This document shows, piece after piece, positions 27,753-35,824 of a stretch of DNA of 64,000 nucleotides; position 1 is the first letter of the stretch; each line of letters starts with the position of its first letter. Where the stretch lies: positions 94,773-158,772 of the forward strand of contig NZ_AUIN01000013.1 in NCBI RefSeq assembly GCF_000423725.1, in the 5' to 3' direction. This DNA comes from Streptococcus devriesei DSM 19639 (GTDB lineage: Bacteria > Bacillota > Bacilli > Lactobacillales > Streptococcaceae). A program made the translations under genes and the position numbers. Under the pieces are notes generated by a model. The model saw only the letters and a program-made list of their open reading frames with translations. It had not been told where the DNA came from and did not search any database.

Positions 27753-28667
27753 ATGTTACAAAAGATTGGACAGACAAATGTGGTTGGCTCACGTATTGCT
27801 CTGGGCTGCATGCGTATGGCAGCGCTGGAAGTAAAGGATGCCGAGCATGTTATTGGTGCGGCTCTTGAACAGGGCATAAACTTTTTTGACCATGCTGATA
27901 TTTATGGCGGCGGCGAATCTGAAAAACGTTTTGCAGCAGCTGCTAAAAACTTGGGCCTTGAGCGGGAACAGCTGATTTTGCAGTCAAAATGCGGTATTCA
28001 AAAAGGTTATTTTGATTTTTCCAAGGAACATATTTTAACTTCTGTAGATGGGATTTTACAGCGTTTAAATACGGATTATCTGGATTTCCTGCTGCTGCAC
28101 CGGCCGGATGTTCTCATGGAACCGGACGATGTAGCAGAAGCTTTTACCCAGCTGAAAAAGGCTGGCAAGGTCAAGCATTTTGGTGTCAGCAATCAAAACC
28201 GCTACCAAATGGAACTGCTGGCTGCTTATTTAGACGAGCCCTTGGCTGTCAATCAGCTGCAGCTGTCCCCTGCTCATACGCCGCTCTTTGATGCAGGTCT
28301 GAATGTCAATATGAAAAACAGCGCAGCGATTGACCGTGACAGCGGAACGGTTGATTACTGCCGTCTGCATCAGATTACAATTCAGGCATGGTCTCCTTTC
28401 CAAATCGATCTGGCCAGCGGTTTGTTTTCAGAAAGTCCTGACTATCAGGATCTCAATCTGACGATTGCCAAATATGCTCAGCAATACGGCGTTTCTGCCG
28501 AAGCAATCGTCATTGCCTGGATACTGCGCCATCCGGCTAAAATGCAGGCTGTTATTGGCTCTATGAATCCTAAGCGTATTGCAAAAATTGCTGCTGCCCA
28601 TGAGGTAAATCTAACCCGTCCGGAATGGTATGATATCTACCTCAGCGCCGGCAACAGTCTGCCTTAA
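27753..28667 (+). CDS. Aldo/keto reductase, YdhF-like
   Basis: A 304-residue NAD(P)H-dependent oxidoreductase with the AKR barrel. The catalytic tetrad is visible in part: HADIYGGGESE (Asp, Tyr), LQSKCG (Lys) and LLLHRPD (His). GVSNQNRYQ and VIGSMNPKRI near the C-terminus are the cofactor-binding regions. It is a single gene with a catabolite-type cre site in its promoter and a strong terminator downstream. The physiological substrate cannot be inferred. Confidence 0.88.
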   Translation: MLQKIGQTNVVGSRIALGCMRMAALEVKDAEHVIGAALEQGINFFDHADIYGGGESEKRFAAAAKNLGLEREQLILQSKCGIQKGYFDFSKEHILTSVDGILQRLNTDYLDFLLLHRPDVLMEPDDVAEAFTQLKKAGKVKHFGVSNQNRYQMELLAAYLDEPLAVNQLQLSPAHTPLFDAGLNVNMKNSAAIDRDSGTVDYCRLHQITIQAWSPFQIDLASGLFSESPDYQDLNLTIAKYAQQYGVSAEAIVIAWILRHPAKMQAVIGSMNPKRIAKIAAAHEVNLTRPEWYDIYLSAGNSLP

Positions 28668-28763
28668 GGGCAAGAATTTTAGCCAAGGGAGCCTGTACCC
28701 TGAAGGATTGTTAAAAATCCAGAAGAGCAGAAGCTGTCGGCGGTTATAATATGAATCTATAAA

Positions 28764-28808
28764 AAATCCCTTTAAGCCGAAATGCTAGGATTCAGCTTAA
28801 AGGGATTT
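28764..28808. terminator. Terminator after the aldo/keto reductase gene
   Basis: AAATCCCTTTAAGC (28764-28777) pairs perfectly with GCTTAAAGGGATTT (28795-28808), a 14-pair stem. On the minus strand the hairpin is followed by TTTTTTATAG, so it also suits the convergent small ORF and asparaginase transcript. Confidence 0.8.
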
Positions 28809-28843
28809 ATGCTTTATTATTTTTATAAATATGCATGGCTGCT

Positions 28844-28996
28844 TTACTTTTTAAGACAGCCTTTGATAAAGGTGCCCAGCAAAATTGTTCCGCAGACAGC
28901 GAGCACAGTCGTTAAGATTTGTTTGTCTGAGATTTCCAGTGAGTAGCTGAAATCTTTTTGTTTAGGCTTATCTGATGCAGTAATCTTTAGTTTCAT
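28844..28996 (-). CDS. Small single-span membrane protein (50 aa) behind asparaginase
   Basis: The frame from ATG 28996 gives MKLKITASDKPKQKDFSYSL and onward, 50 residues, with a hydrophobic stretch ILTTVLAVCGTILLGTFI (about 27-44) and a basic end KGCLKK. The ribosome site GGAGG lies seven bases before the start. It follows the asparaginase stop by 26 bases in the same direction, so it is probably co-transcribed. I do not recognise the family and assign no function. The strong ribosome site and clear membrane segment support a real gene. Confidence 0.65.
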   Translation of the reverse strand: MKLKITASDKPKQKDFSYSLEISDKQILTTVLAVCGTILLGTFIKGCLKK

Positions 28997-29022
28997 GAGT
29001 TCCTCCAAATTTATTATCCTTA

Positions 29023-29982
29023 TTATCCTTCAATATATTCCTTGAGTTCTTGACCTTTAAGTCCGGCATTGAGAGCAATCAGAAGTTTGAGACGAGCCTT
29101 CTGGCTGTTTAATTCTTTGACAAACATCACTCCGGCTTCTTGGAGCTTAACGCCGCCGCCTTCATAGGCATAGACAGGTTCTGCGATGCCGTTAAAGCAG
29201 CGAGAGACCAAGGCTACAGGAATACCTTGGCTGATTAAGGTCACAATGCTTTGCGCTGCCTCAGGCGGCAGATTGCCGGCCCCGAGCGCTTCAACGACTA
29301 AGCCGTCAATAGTGTCCGGCTGCAAACTGCTTAAAAACCAATTTCCCATACCGGCATAGGCCTTGATAATAGGAACGGTTCCTTCCAAGGTTTCCAAGCG
29401 GAAACGAACCCGCGGTTCAGCTGTTTTGAAAAAGAGAATATCGTCTTTCATGATAATTCCAAGAGGGCCGTGTGTCGGTGTCTGAAAGGTTGAAACATTG
29501 GTTGTATGGGTCTTGGTGACATACTTAGCGGCATGGATTTCATCGTTCATAACCACGAGAACCCCTTTGTCGGCTGCCTTATCATGACTGGCAACCCGCA
29601 GGGCAGACAGATAATTATAGATACCATCGCTGCCCAGCTCGTTGGAAGACCGCATGGCACCGGTCAAGACAATGGGAATAGCAGGCAGCAGCATGGTATC
29701 AAGAAAATAAGCAGTCTCTTCTAAAGTATCTGTTCCGTGTGTAATGACAACACCATCATAGGAACCGGCTGTTTCACGAATTTTTTGTGCTAACAGCAGC
29801 ATGTGTTCAACCTTGATATGAGGACTGGGCAAGTTGAAAAAATCAATTGATTCAATCTGGATATCATCCAGCGTAAAACCGACGTTTTTCATAGGATTTT
29901 CCTTATCCGGGACAATCTTGCCGCTTTCATCGGTATGCATGGAAATGGTTCCGCCTGTATGCAAAACAAGTATTTTTTTCAT
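29023..29982 (-). CDS. ansA: L-asparaginase, cytoplasmic type I
   Basis: Hydrolyses asparagine to aspartate and ammonia. I chose the start MKKILVLHTGGTIS at 29982 (319 residues), since residues upstream of it lack a ribosome site and overlap the divergent promoter. The nucleophile Thr12 is in HTGGTIS and the second threonine/aspartate pair is in THGTDTLEETAYFL (near 84-97). No signal peptide is seen, unlike type II enzymes. A 50-residue membrane ORF follows in the same operon. The gene is divergent from a HAD hydrolase. Confidence 0.92.
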   Translation of the reverse strand: MKKILVLHTGGTISMHTDESGKIVPDKENPMKNVGFTLDDIQIESIDFFNLPSPHIKVEHMLLLAQKIRETAGSYDGVVITHGTDTLEETAYFLDTMLLPAIPIVLTGAMRSSNELGSDGIYNYLSALRVASHDKAADKGVLVVMNDEIHAAKYVTKTHTTNVSTFQTPTHGPLGIIMKDDILFFKTAEPRVRFRLETLEGTVPIIKAYAGMGNWFLSSLQPDTIDGLVVEALGAGNLPPEAAQSIVTLISQGIPVALVSRCFNGIAEPVYAYEGGGVKLQEAGVMFVKELNSQKARLKLLIALNAGLKGQELKEYIEG

Positions 29983-30054
29983 CGTTTTTAAAATTCTTTC
30001 AAATTGTGTTATACTATATTTTAACATAATTTAAAGGAAATAAAAGGTGATACC

Positions 30055-31437
30055 GTGGCAATCAGAGCAGTTTTTTTCGATATTGACGGCACTTTGCTCA
30101 ATGATCGCAAGCATGTTCAGAAATCTACCCAGCAGGCAATTAAAAATATGAAAAAACAAGGCATCCTTGTTGGTGTGGCGACCGGCAGAGGGCCTGCTTT
30201 TGTTGCACCTTTTATGGAAAATTTGGGTCTGGATTTTGCCATTACCTATAACGGTCAGTATATTTTTACACGCGACCGTGTTTTATACCAGAATCAGCTG
30301 CCCAAATCAACTGTTTACCGTGTTATTAAATATGCCAGTGAACAGCGCCGTGAGATTTCTCTGGGGACGAGTTCCGGGCTTGTGGGGTCAAATATCATCA
30401 ATATGGGAACCAGCCGCTTTGGCCAATGGGTCAGCCGGATTATTCCTAAAGGGTGGACCAGAACAGTAACCAGAAGTTTTAAGCATATTATTCGTCGGGT
30501 GAAACCTCAGAATCTGGCTAGCTTAATGACCATCATGCGCCAGCCGATTTTTCAGATCGTTTTAGTGGCAACCAAGGAACAAAGCAAGGTTATTGCTGAA
30601 AAATTTCCGCATTTGACCATTACCCGCAGCAGCCCCTACTCGGCTGACTTGATTTCTAAGGGAATGTCTAAAATCAAGGGGATTGCCCGCGTTGCCAGAG
30701 AATTTGACATTGAAATGTCTGAGGTTATGGCTTTCGGCGATTCGGACAATGACATCGAAATGCTGTCTGGTGTTGGTCTGGGCGTAGCTATGGGCAATGC
30801 CAGTGAGCAGATTAAAAAAATTGCCAGCTATACAACTGCCAGCAACAATGATGACGGGATTTCAAAAGCCCTGTCACATTTTGGCCTGATTCATCATAAA
30901 ACAGCCAAAGTATTTTCAAGCAGTGACGATAATTTCAATAAGGTCAAGGATTTCCATCAGCTGATGGACGGAGAAACCTGCGAAACGCCAAGAGTTTATG
31001 ATATTATTGAGGGCGGACATCGCTCAGATTTCAAAGCAGAAGAGCTGGTCGAATTTTTATACGCTGCCAGCAATGGCGACCAAGAAGCGTTTGCCCAGGC
31101 TGTCCGGCGGCTCCACCAAGCTGTTGACAAGGCGGCTGATAAGGTCTTAGCCAAGCCGCATCCGGAAACACCGCTGGTCGGGCAGGTGGATGCTTTGACA
31201 GACCTGCTTTACTTTACCTACGGCTCCTTTGTTTTGATGGGAGTGGATCCTAAGCCTTTTTTTGACACTGTGCACGAAGCCAATATTGGAAAAATTTTCC
31301 CGGACGGCAAAGCACATTTTGATCCTGAAACCCATAAAATTTTAAAGCCGGACGACTGGGAAGAGCGCTTTGCTCCCGAACCGGCCATTAAAAGGGAGTT
31401 GGATCGCCAAATTCAAAAGTCTCTGCGCAAGTCCTAA
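30055..31437 (+). CDS. Cof-type HAD hydrolase fused to a MazG-like C-terminal domain
   Basis: A 460-residue protein starting at GTG 30055 with AGGTGA just upstream. The N-terminal half is a HAD-IIB phosphatase: DIDGTLLND (motif I), TGRGPAF (motif II region), KGMSKIKGI (motif III) and MAFGDSDNDIEML (motif IV). The last ~170 residues (from about DNFNKVKDFHQLM) look like an all-alpha NTP pyrophosphatase: EELVEFLYAAS, DALTDLLYFTYGSFVLMGVD and VHEANIGKI. The order suggests a sugar- or nucleotide-phosphate phosphatase with a house-cleaning domain. Activity and substrate are unknown. Confidence 0.85.
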   Translation: MAIRAVFFDIDGTLLNDRKHVQKSTQQAIKNMKKQGILVGVATGRGPAFVAPFMENLGLDFAITYNGQYIFTRDRVLYQNQLPKSTVYRVIKYASEQRREISLGTSSGLVGSNIINMGTSRFGQWVSRIIPKGWTRTVTRSFKHIIRRVKPQNLASLMTIMRQPIFQIVLVATKEQSKVIAEKFPHLTITRSSPYSADLISKGMSKIKGIARVAREFDIEMSEVMAFGDSDNDIEMLSGVGLGVAMGNASEQIKKIASYTTASNNDDGISKALSHFGLIHHKTAKVFSSSDDNFNKVKDFHQLMDGETCETPRVYDIIEGGHRSDFKAEELVEFLYAASNGDQEAFAQAVRRLHQAVDKAADKVLAKPHPETPLVGQVDALTDLLYFTYGSFVLMGVDPKPFFDTVHEANIGKIFPDGKAHFDPETHKILKPDDWEERFAPEPAIKRELDRQIQKSLRKS

Positions 31438-31539
31438 GAACCAAAACTCACTAGCAGGAATAAAAAACGAAACTGTCTTTGCATTTGCGGTTTTAAGCTG
31501 CCATTTTAGCAAATAATGAGCTGCTGAAGAATAAGAATA

Positions 31540-31599
31540 ATAAAAAATGAACAAGCTGACCGTGATTTTGTATCAGATATCAGCCTGTTCATTTTTTAT
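31540..31599. terminator. Bidirectional terminator between the HAD gene and uspA-like gene
   Basis: ATAAAAAATGAACA-GCTGA pairs with TCAGC-TGTTCATTTTTTAT over a 20-base loop. The stem carries A-runs on one side and T-runs on the other, so it can work for both convergent genes. Confidence 0.85.
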
Positions 31600-31612
31600 T
31601 AATTTGTTTTAC

Positions 31613-32062
31613 TTATAATGTTTTTTCAGGGTCACGGACGACCAGCAGATCTACCTTAGCATGGCGGAGAATATATTCTGATGAAGAACCGATGAGAAGG
31701 CGTTCGAAAGCGTTGAGACCGGTTGCTCCAAGCATAATAAGGTCAACTTTTTCACGCTCAGGAATTTCGGTGGCTAACAGAGGTTTTGGATTACCGAATT
31801 CAATAATCTGTCTGACATTTTCCAATCCTCTTTCGCGGGCTTGCTTTTCATAGTCATCTAAGACGCTGTGAGCTTCTTGTTCCAGCTTTTCATAGATGTA
31901 AGCATCAAAGGTTGCAACGCTTTGGAGTGCCCGCGTGTCAACGACATGGGTCAAGAGCAGATTGGCATTATTTCTAAGAGCAACACTGACTCCTTTTTCA
32001 AAAGCCAGTTCGGACTCATAGGAACCGTCAATAGCAACCATGATATTTTTGTAAGTAGACAT
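31613..32062 (-). CDS. Universal stress protein (UspA family)
   Basis: A 149-residue cytoplasmic Usp-fold protein. The N-terminus YKNIMVAIDGSYESELAF and the ATP-binding GATGLNAFERLLIGSSSEYILRHA segment (given in part) near residues 115-135, then VDLLVVRD, are typical of ATP-binding UspA proteins (G-2x-G-9x-G(S/T)). CGGAGG precedes ATG 32062. The gene stands alone between convergent terminator and bioY. Confidence 0.9.
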   Translation of the reverse strand: MSTYKNIMVAIDGSYESELAFEKGVSVALRNNANLLLTHVVDTRALQSVATFDAYIYEKLEQEAHSVLDDYEKQARERGLENVRQIIEFGNPKPLLATEIPEREKVDLIMLGATGLNAFERLLIGSSSEYILRHAKVDLLVVRDPEKTL

Positions 32063-32161
32063 AAGCTAAACCTCCGTCTCATCTCTTTTACTTATATTGT
32101 AACCCTTTTCTGAAAAAAAGTAAAATATATCTAAGCAGTCGCCGAAGGGCTTTATGAGCAG

Positions 32162-32698
32162 CTATGCCTGAAGGAAGGATGAGTTTTTAAATCTTCTGTG
32201 GATGAGGGTCACAATCAGTACTTTTATGGTGTCGCCGGGGATAAAAACGAGATTGGCTAATAATGCCTGATGCAGCGGCATATGAGACTGAATGGTCAGG
32301 CCGACAGCTCCCATGACATCTATAAATACAGCTCCCGCCAGCCAAATCAAGAAGAATTCTAAGAAGGCGTTAGCCTTGTCAAATTTTTCGGTGACCAGTC
32401 CCACCAGATAAGCTGCAAAGGGATAGGAAAACAAATAGCCTGCTGTAGGTCCCATGAAAGCAGCAATATTGCCGGATCCGCCGGATAAGACAGGCAGCCC
32501 CAATGCGACCATGACAAGAAAGATGAAGACGCATAAAAATCCCCGTTTAGAGCCTAAGAGAGCTCCTGCCAGCATAATGCCCATATTCTGTAAGATAATG
32601 GGAACAGGAATAAAGCCCAGAGGAATGCCGGGAATAAAACCAAGCGCAATGATAATAGCGATCATGACGGCGATTAAAGCAACTGTTTTTGTTTTCAT
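32162..32698 (-). CDS. bioY: Biotin transporter BioY (ECF S component)
   Basis: A 178-residue hydrophobic protein with about six membrane segments and the BioY hallmarks GIPLGFIPVPIILQNMGIMLAGALLG (given in part), GPTAGYLFSYPFAAYLVG and NLVFIPGDTIKVLIV. It binds biotin for the shared ECF energy module (EcfA, EcfA', EcfT), which is encoded elsewhere. It is a single gene with a BirA-like operator over its start site, indicating biotin-responsive repression. Confidence 0.93.
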   Translation of the reverse strand: MKTKTVALIAVMIAIIIALGFIPGIPLGFIPVPIILQNMGIMLAGALLGSKRGFLCVFIFLVMVALGLPVLSGGSGNIAAFMGPTAGYLFSYPFAAYLVGLVTEKFDKANAFLEFFLIWLAGAVFIDVMGAVGLTIQSHMPLHQALLANLVFIPGDTIKVLIVTLIHRRFKNSSFLQA

Positions 32699-32717
32699 AG
32701 TGATAGGATCTCCTTTC

Positions 32718-32778
32718 AGTTAACCTAAAATATTTTTGAGGGTAACTGTATTATGACATATTTTTTTGGCAAAAGCAA
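32718..32778 (-). promoter_or_regulatory. bioY promoter with BirA-like operator
   Basis: On the minus strand TTGCTT (32778-32773) and CATAAT (32755-32750) are 17 bases apart, with TGT before the -10. The inverted repeat AGTTAACC (32718-32725) and GGGTAACT (32740-32747), spaced by 14 bases, lies directly downstream of the -10 and covers the likely start point. It resembles the BirA consensus GTTAACC-N14-15-GGTTAAC, with one imperfect arm. Confidence 0.7.
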
Positions 32779-32832
32779 GAAGAGCTTTAAAAACACCGGC
32801 TGCCTGGTCAACAGATGAGGTCAAAATGTCTA

Positions 32833-32850
32833 CAGGCCCCTAGGGGCCTG
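32833..32850. other. 18-bp perfect palindrome upstream of the aminotransferase gene
   Basis: CAGGCCCCTAGGGGCCTG is self-complementary and stands just before the aminotransferase -35 element. It has no T-run, so it is not a normal terminator. Confidence 0.6.
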
Positions 32851-32851
32851 A

Positions 32852-32880
32852 TTGCGATTTTAACCAAAATGCGCTACAAT
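32852..32880 (+). promoter_or_regulatory. Promoter of the aminotransferase gene
   Basis: TTGCGA (32852-32857) and TACAAT (32875-32880) are 17 bases apart. GAGGTGAAACG precedes the ATG at 32913. Confidence 0.6.
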
Positions 32881-32912
32881 AATGACACCAATGTAACCAA
32901 TGAGGTGAAACG

Positions 32913-34127
32913 ATGAGAGAATTTAACAAGTCCATCAAACTTGAACATGTTGCCTATGATATTCGCGGTCCGGTCTTGGAAGAAGCCAATCGCATGATTG
33001 CTAACGGTGAGAAGATTTTGCGGCTGAACACCGGCAATCCGGCCGCTTTTGGTCTGACTGCTCCGGATGAGGTTATCCGTGATTTAATTATGAATGCGCG
33101 TGAGAGTGAAGGCTATTCGGACTCAAAAGGTATTTTCCCGGCTCGTAAGGCCATCATGCAGTACTGCCAGCTGAAAAATATTCCTGATGTTGACGTTGAT
33201 GATATTTATATCGGCAATGGGGTCTCTGAGATGATTACCATGTCTATGCAGGGACTTTTGGATGACGGAGACGAAGTCCTAATCCCGATGCCCGACTATC
33301 CGCTCTGGACAGCATCTGTCAGTCTTGCAGGCGGCCATGCCGTTCATTATGTCTGTGATGAAAGTTCTGATTGGTACCCGGATATTGATGATATCAAGTC
33401 AAAAATCACTTCCAATACGAAAGCTATCGTTATCATCAATCCTAATAATCCTACGGGCGCCCTCTATTCTAAAGATGTTTTGCTGGATATTGTTGAAATC
33501 GCCAGACAAAATGATTTGATTATCTTTGCGGATGAGATTTATGACCGTCTGGTAATGGACGGCGGTGAGCATGTGGCTATCGCCAGCCTAGCGCCGGATT
33601 TGTTCTGTGTGTCAATGAATGGCTTGTCAAAATCGCATCGTATTGCTGGTTTCCGTGTCGGCTGGATGGTGCTGTCCGGGCCGAAAAAGCATGTCAAAGA
33701 CTATATTGAAGGCCTCAATATGCTTTCAAATATGCGTCTTTGTTCCAATGTTTTAGCTCAGCAGGTTATTCAAACGTCCTTGGGCGGTGTGCAGTCTATT
33801 GATAAGCTTCTGCTGCCGGGAGGCCGTATTTACGAACAGCGCAATTTCATTTACAAGGCCATGAATGAAATCCCCGGAATTACTGCCGTTAAGCCGCAGG
33901 CCGGACTTTATATTTTCCCTAAGATTGACCGCAGCATGTACCGCATTGATGACGATGAGCAGTTTGTGCTTAATTTCCTCAAACAGGAAAAAGTGCTTCT
34001 TGTTCACGGCCGGGGCTTTAACTGGATGGAACCGGATCACTTCCGTATCGTTTATTTGCCGCGTGTTGAAGAGCTTTCTGAAATTCAGGAAAAAATGACA
34101 CGCTTTCTCAATCAGTATCGAAAATAA
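32913..34127 (+). CDS. PLP-dependent aminotransferase, AlaA/AlaT-like
   Basis: A 404-residue class I/II aminotransferase close to the alanine-forming AlaA/AlaT group. Seen are LRLNTGNPAAFG at the N-terminus, NPNNPTGALYS (near 177), ADEIYDRL, the PLP lysine in SMNGLSKSHRIAGFRVGW (near 240) and the arginine region DHFRIVYLP near the C-terminus. It lies directly upstream of codY with its own promoter; alanine metabolism fits that neighbourhood but is not proof. It could also use other small amino acids. Confidence 0.85.
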   Translation: MREFNKSIKLEHVAYDIRGPVLEEANRMIANGEKILRLNTGNPAAFGLTAPDEVIRDLIMNARESEGYSDSKGIFPARKAIMQYCQLKNIPDVDVDDIYIGNGVSEMITMSMQGLLDDGDEVLIPMPDYPLWTASVSLAGGHAVHYVCDESSDWYPDIDDIKSKITSNTKAIVIINPNNPTGALYSKDVLLDIVEIARQNDLIIFADEIYDRLVMDGGEHVAIASLAPDLFCVSMNGLSKSHRIAGFRVGWMVLSGPKKHVKDYIEGLNMLSNMRLCSNVLAQQVIQTSLGGVQSIDKLLLPGGRIYEQRNFIYKAMNEIPGITAVKPQAGLYIFPKIDRSMYRIDDDEQFVLNFLKQEKVLLVHGRGFNWMEPDHFRIVYLPRVEELSEIQEKMTRFLNQYRK

Positions 34128-34160
34128 AAGGGCTTTCAAAAAAGTTGTCAAACAGTAAGG

Positions 34161-34206
34161 AATTTTCTGACAATTATTTGCATTCTAAAAAATCCTTTGT
34201 TATAAT
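34161..34206 (+). promoter_or_regulatory. codY promoter with a CodY box
   Basis: AATTTTCTGACAATT (34161-34175) matches the CodY consensus AATTTTCWGAAAATT at 14 of 15 positions. Two bases later the promoter TTGCAT (34178-34183), 17-base spacer, TATAAT (34201-34206) with TGT before it follows. This suggests CodY controls its own gene. Confidence 0.8.
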
Positions 34207-34235
34207 AGTTTTGACTATCAAAGAAAGAGTGACTT

Positions 34236-35021
34236 ATGGCTAATTTATTATCGAAAACACGGCGTATTACGTCTATTTTGCAGCGGTCAGCCGAGAGTCT
34301 TCAAAGTGATTTACCCTACGATACGATTGCAGATCAGTTGGCTGAAATTATTGACTGCAACACCTGCATTATCGATGGGAGCGGTAATATTCTCGGCTAT
34401 GCGATGAAATATAAAACCAATACCGATCGTGTTGAAGAATTTTTCCAAGCAAAAAAACTTCCTGAGGACTATGTCAAAGCGGCCAGCCGTATCTATGACA
34501 CAGAGGCTAATCTGTCAGTTGAAAATGAGCTGACGATTTTCCCGGTTGAATCCAAGGATATCTATCCGGATGGTTTAACGACCATTGCTCCCATTTACGG
34601 CGGCGGTATGCGTCTGGGTTCTCTGATTATCTGGCGCAATGACAAAGAGTTCAATGACGATGATTTGATCTTAATTGAAATTGCCTCTACGGTTGTAGGG
34701 ATTCAGCTCTTGAACCTGCAGACAGAAAATCTGGAAGAAACTATTCGCAAGCAAACGGCGATTAATATGGCGATTAATACCTTGTCTTATTCAGAAATGA
34801 AAGCTGTTGCGGCTATTCTCAATGAACTTGATGGCAATGAAGGCCGCCTGACGGCTTCGGTCATTGCCGATCGGATTGGTATCACACGCAGTGTCATCGT
34901 CAATGCTCTGCGGAAGCTTGAGAGTGCCGGTATCATTGAAAGCCGATCGCTGGGTATGAAAGGAACTTACTTAAAAGTAATTAATGAAGGTATTTTTGAT
35001 AAGCTGAAGGACTACAGTTAA
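34236..35021 (+). CDS. codY: Global regulator CodY
   Basis: CodY senses branched-chain amino acids (and GTP in some species) and represses amino-acid supply genes when nutrients are plentiful. The 261-residue protein has the GAF-like ligand domain (about 1-155, [13 protein letters not shown] and [17 protein letters not shown]) and the winged-helix domain with [20 protein letters not shown] (near 208-227). The ribosome site AAAGAGTG is just upstream. The stop codon shares a base with the next start (TAATG), so nicotinamidase is translated in coupling. Confidence 0.97.
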   Translation: MANLLSKTRRITSILQRSAESLQSDLPYDTIADQLAEIIDCNTCIIDGSGNILGYAMKYKTNTDRVEEFFQAKKLPEDYVKAASRIYDTEANLSVENELTIFPVESKDIYPDGLTTIAPIYGGGMRLGSLIIWRNDKEFNDDDLILIEIASTVVGIQLLNLQTENLEETIRKQTAINMAINTLSYSEMKAVAAILNELDGNEGRLTASVIADRIGITRSVIVNALRKLESAGIIESRSLGMKGTYLKVINEGIFDKLKDYS

Positions 35022-35572
35022 TGACAAAGGCACTGATTTCAATTGACTACACCTATGATTTTGTAGCTGATGACGGTAAGCTGACAGCAGGTGCACCGGC
35101 TCAGGCAATCTCAGAAAGAATTGCTCAGGTGACGCAGGCTGCTTACGACAAAGGCGACTATATTTTCTTTGCTATTGACGGGCATGACGAAGGCGATACT
35201 TTCCATCCGGAAACGAAACTTTTTCCGCCCCACAATATCAAAGGTACGAGCGGCCGCCATTTGTACGGCCCCTTGGCTGATTTTTATCAAGATCATCAAA
35301 AGGACAATCGGGTCTTTTGGCTGGATAAGCGCCACTATTCTGCTTTTTCAGGAACAGATTTGGATATTCGGCTGCGCGAACGGGGTGTTAATACAGTTGT
35401 TTTGACAGGGGTTCTGACAGATATCTGTGTTTTGCATACAGCGATTGATGCCTATAATCTCGGCTATCAGATTGAGGTTATAAAGTCGGCTGTGGCCTCT
35501 TTAAACGAGGAAAATCATCAATTTGCTCTCAGCCACTTGCAAAATGTGCTCGGGGCAACTATAATAGAATAA
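35021..35572 (+). CDS. pncA: Nicotinamidase, isochorismatase family
   Basis: Converts nicotinamide to nicotinic acid for NAD salvage. The 183-residue protein has the triad Asp9 (ISIDYTYDF), Lys103 (LDKRHYSAF) and Cys136 (TDICVLHTA), with metal ligands Asp53, His55 and His71. The start overlaps the codY stop (TAATG). Its 3' end carries the promoter for the T-box/aspS transcript (TTGCAA 35537-35542). The codY-pncA-aspS order is the one I recall for S. mutans. nadD, another NAD-synthesis gene, is at 43917. Confidence 0.9.
   Translation: MTKALISIDYTYDFVADDGKLTAGAPAQAISERIAQVTQAAYDKGDYIFFAIDGHDEGDTFHPETKLFPPHNIKGTSGRHLYGPLADFYQDHQKDNRVFWLDKRHYSAFSGTDLDIRLRERGVNTVVLTGVLTDICVLHTAIDAYNLGYQIEVIKSAVASLNEENHQFALSHLQNVLGATIIE
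35537..35565 (+). promoter_or_regulatory. Promoter of the T-box leader inside the pncA 3' end
   Basis: TTGCAA (35537-35542) and TATAAT (35560-35565) are 17 bases apart, ending within the last codons of pncA. It would drive the 35573-35824 leader and aspS. Confidence 0.65.
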
Positions 35573-35587
35573 TCAGAAAATTAAATA

Positions 35588-35808
35588 CGAAGAGAAGCAG
35601 AGTAGGCCTTGTAAGCTTGTCCAGAGAGCATCCGTTGCTGGGAAAGATGCCAAGCTAAAAGAATCCGAAGAACATGCTTTAATCTCCTATCTTAAAAATT
35701 TAGGCGTTTTATTCACGTTACGAATCAAGAGGTTATCAATACTTTGATGACAAATAACAGTGGCACCGCGGTCTTCGTCTGTTTGATGAAGGCGGTGCTT
35801 TTTTAGTT
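35588..35808 (+). ncRNA. T-box riboswitch upstream of aspS
   Basis: The leader has the T-box parts in order: the loop E strand AGTA (near 35612), the AGAGAGC distal motif and GCTGGGAAAGATGC (near 35625-35651), then the T-box proper with ATAACAGTGGCACCGCGG (near 35753-35771), and a terminator with GCACCGC pairing GCGGTGC before TTTTTT (35763-35805). The TGGC bulge pairs with a tRNA ending GCCA. The specifier loop 3' strand reads GAAGAACATGC; aligned with the loop E GAA this gives AAC (Asn), with GAA overlapping. Asp GAC is not seen there. Confidence 0.85.
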
Positions 35809-35824
35809 ACAAAAAGAGGGAATC

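Noticed and set aside
35573..35824. Possible small ORF in the aspS leader
   Set aside because: The sequence is explained by the T-box structure; no coding pattern was seen.
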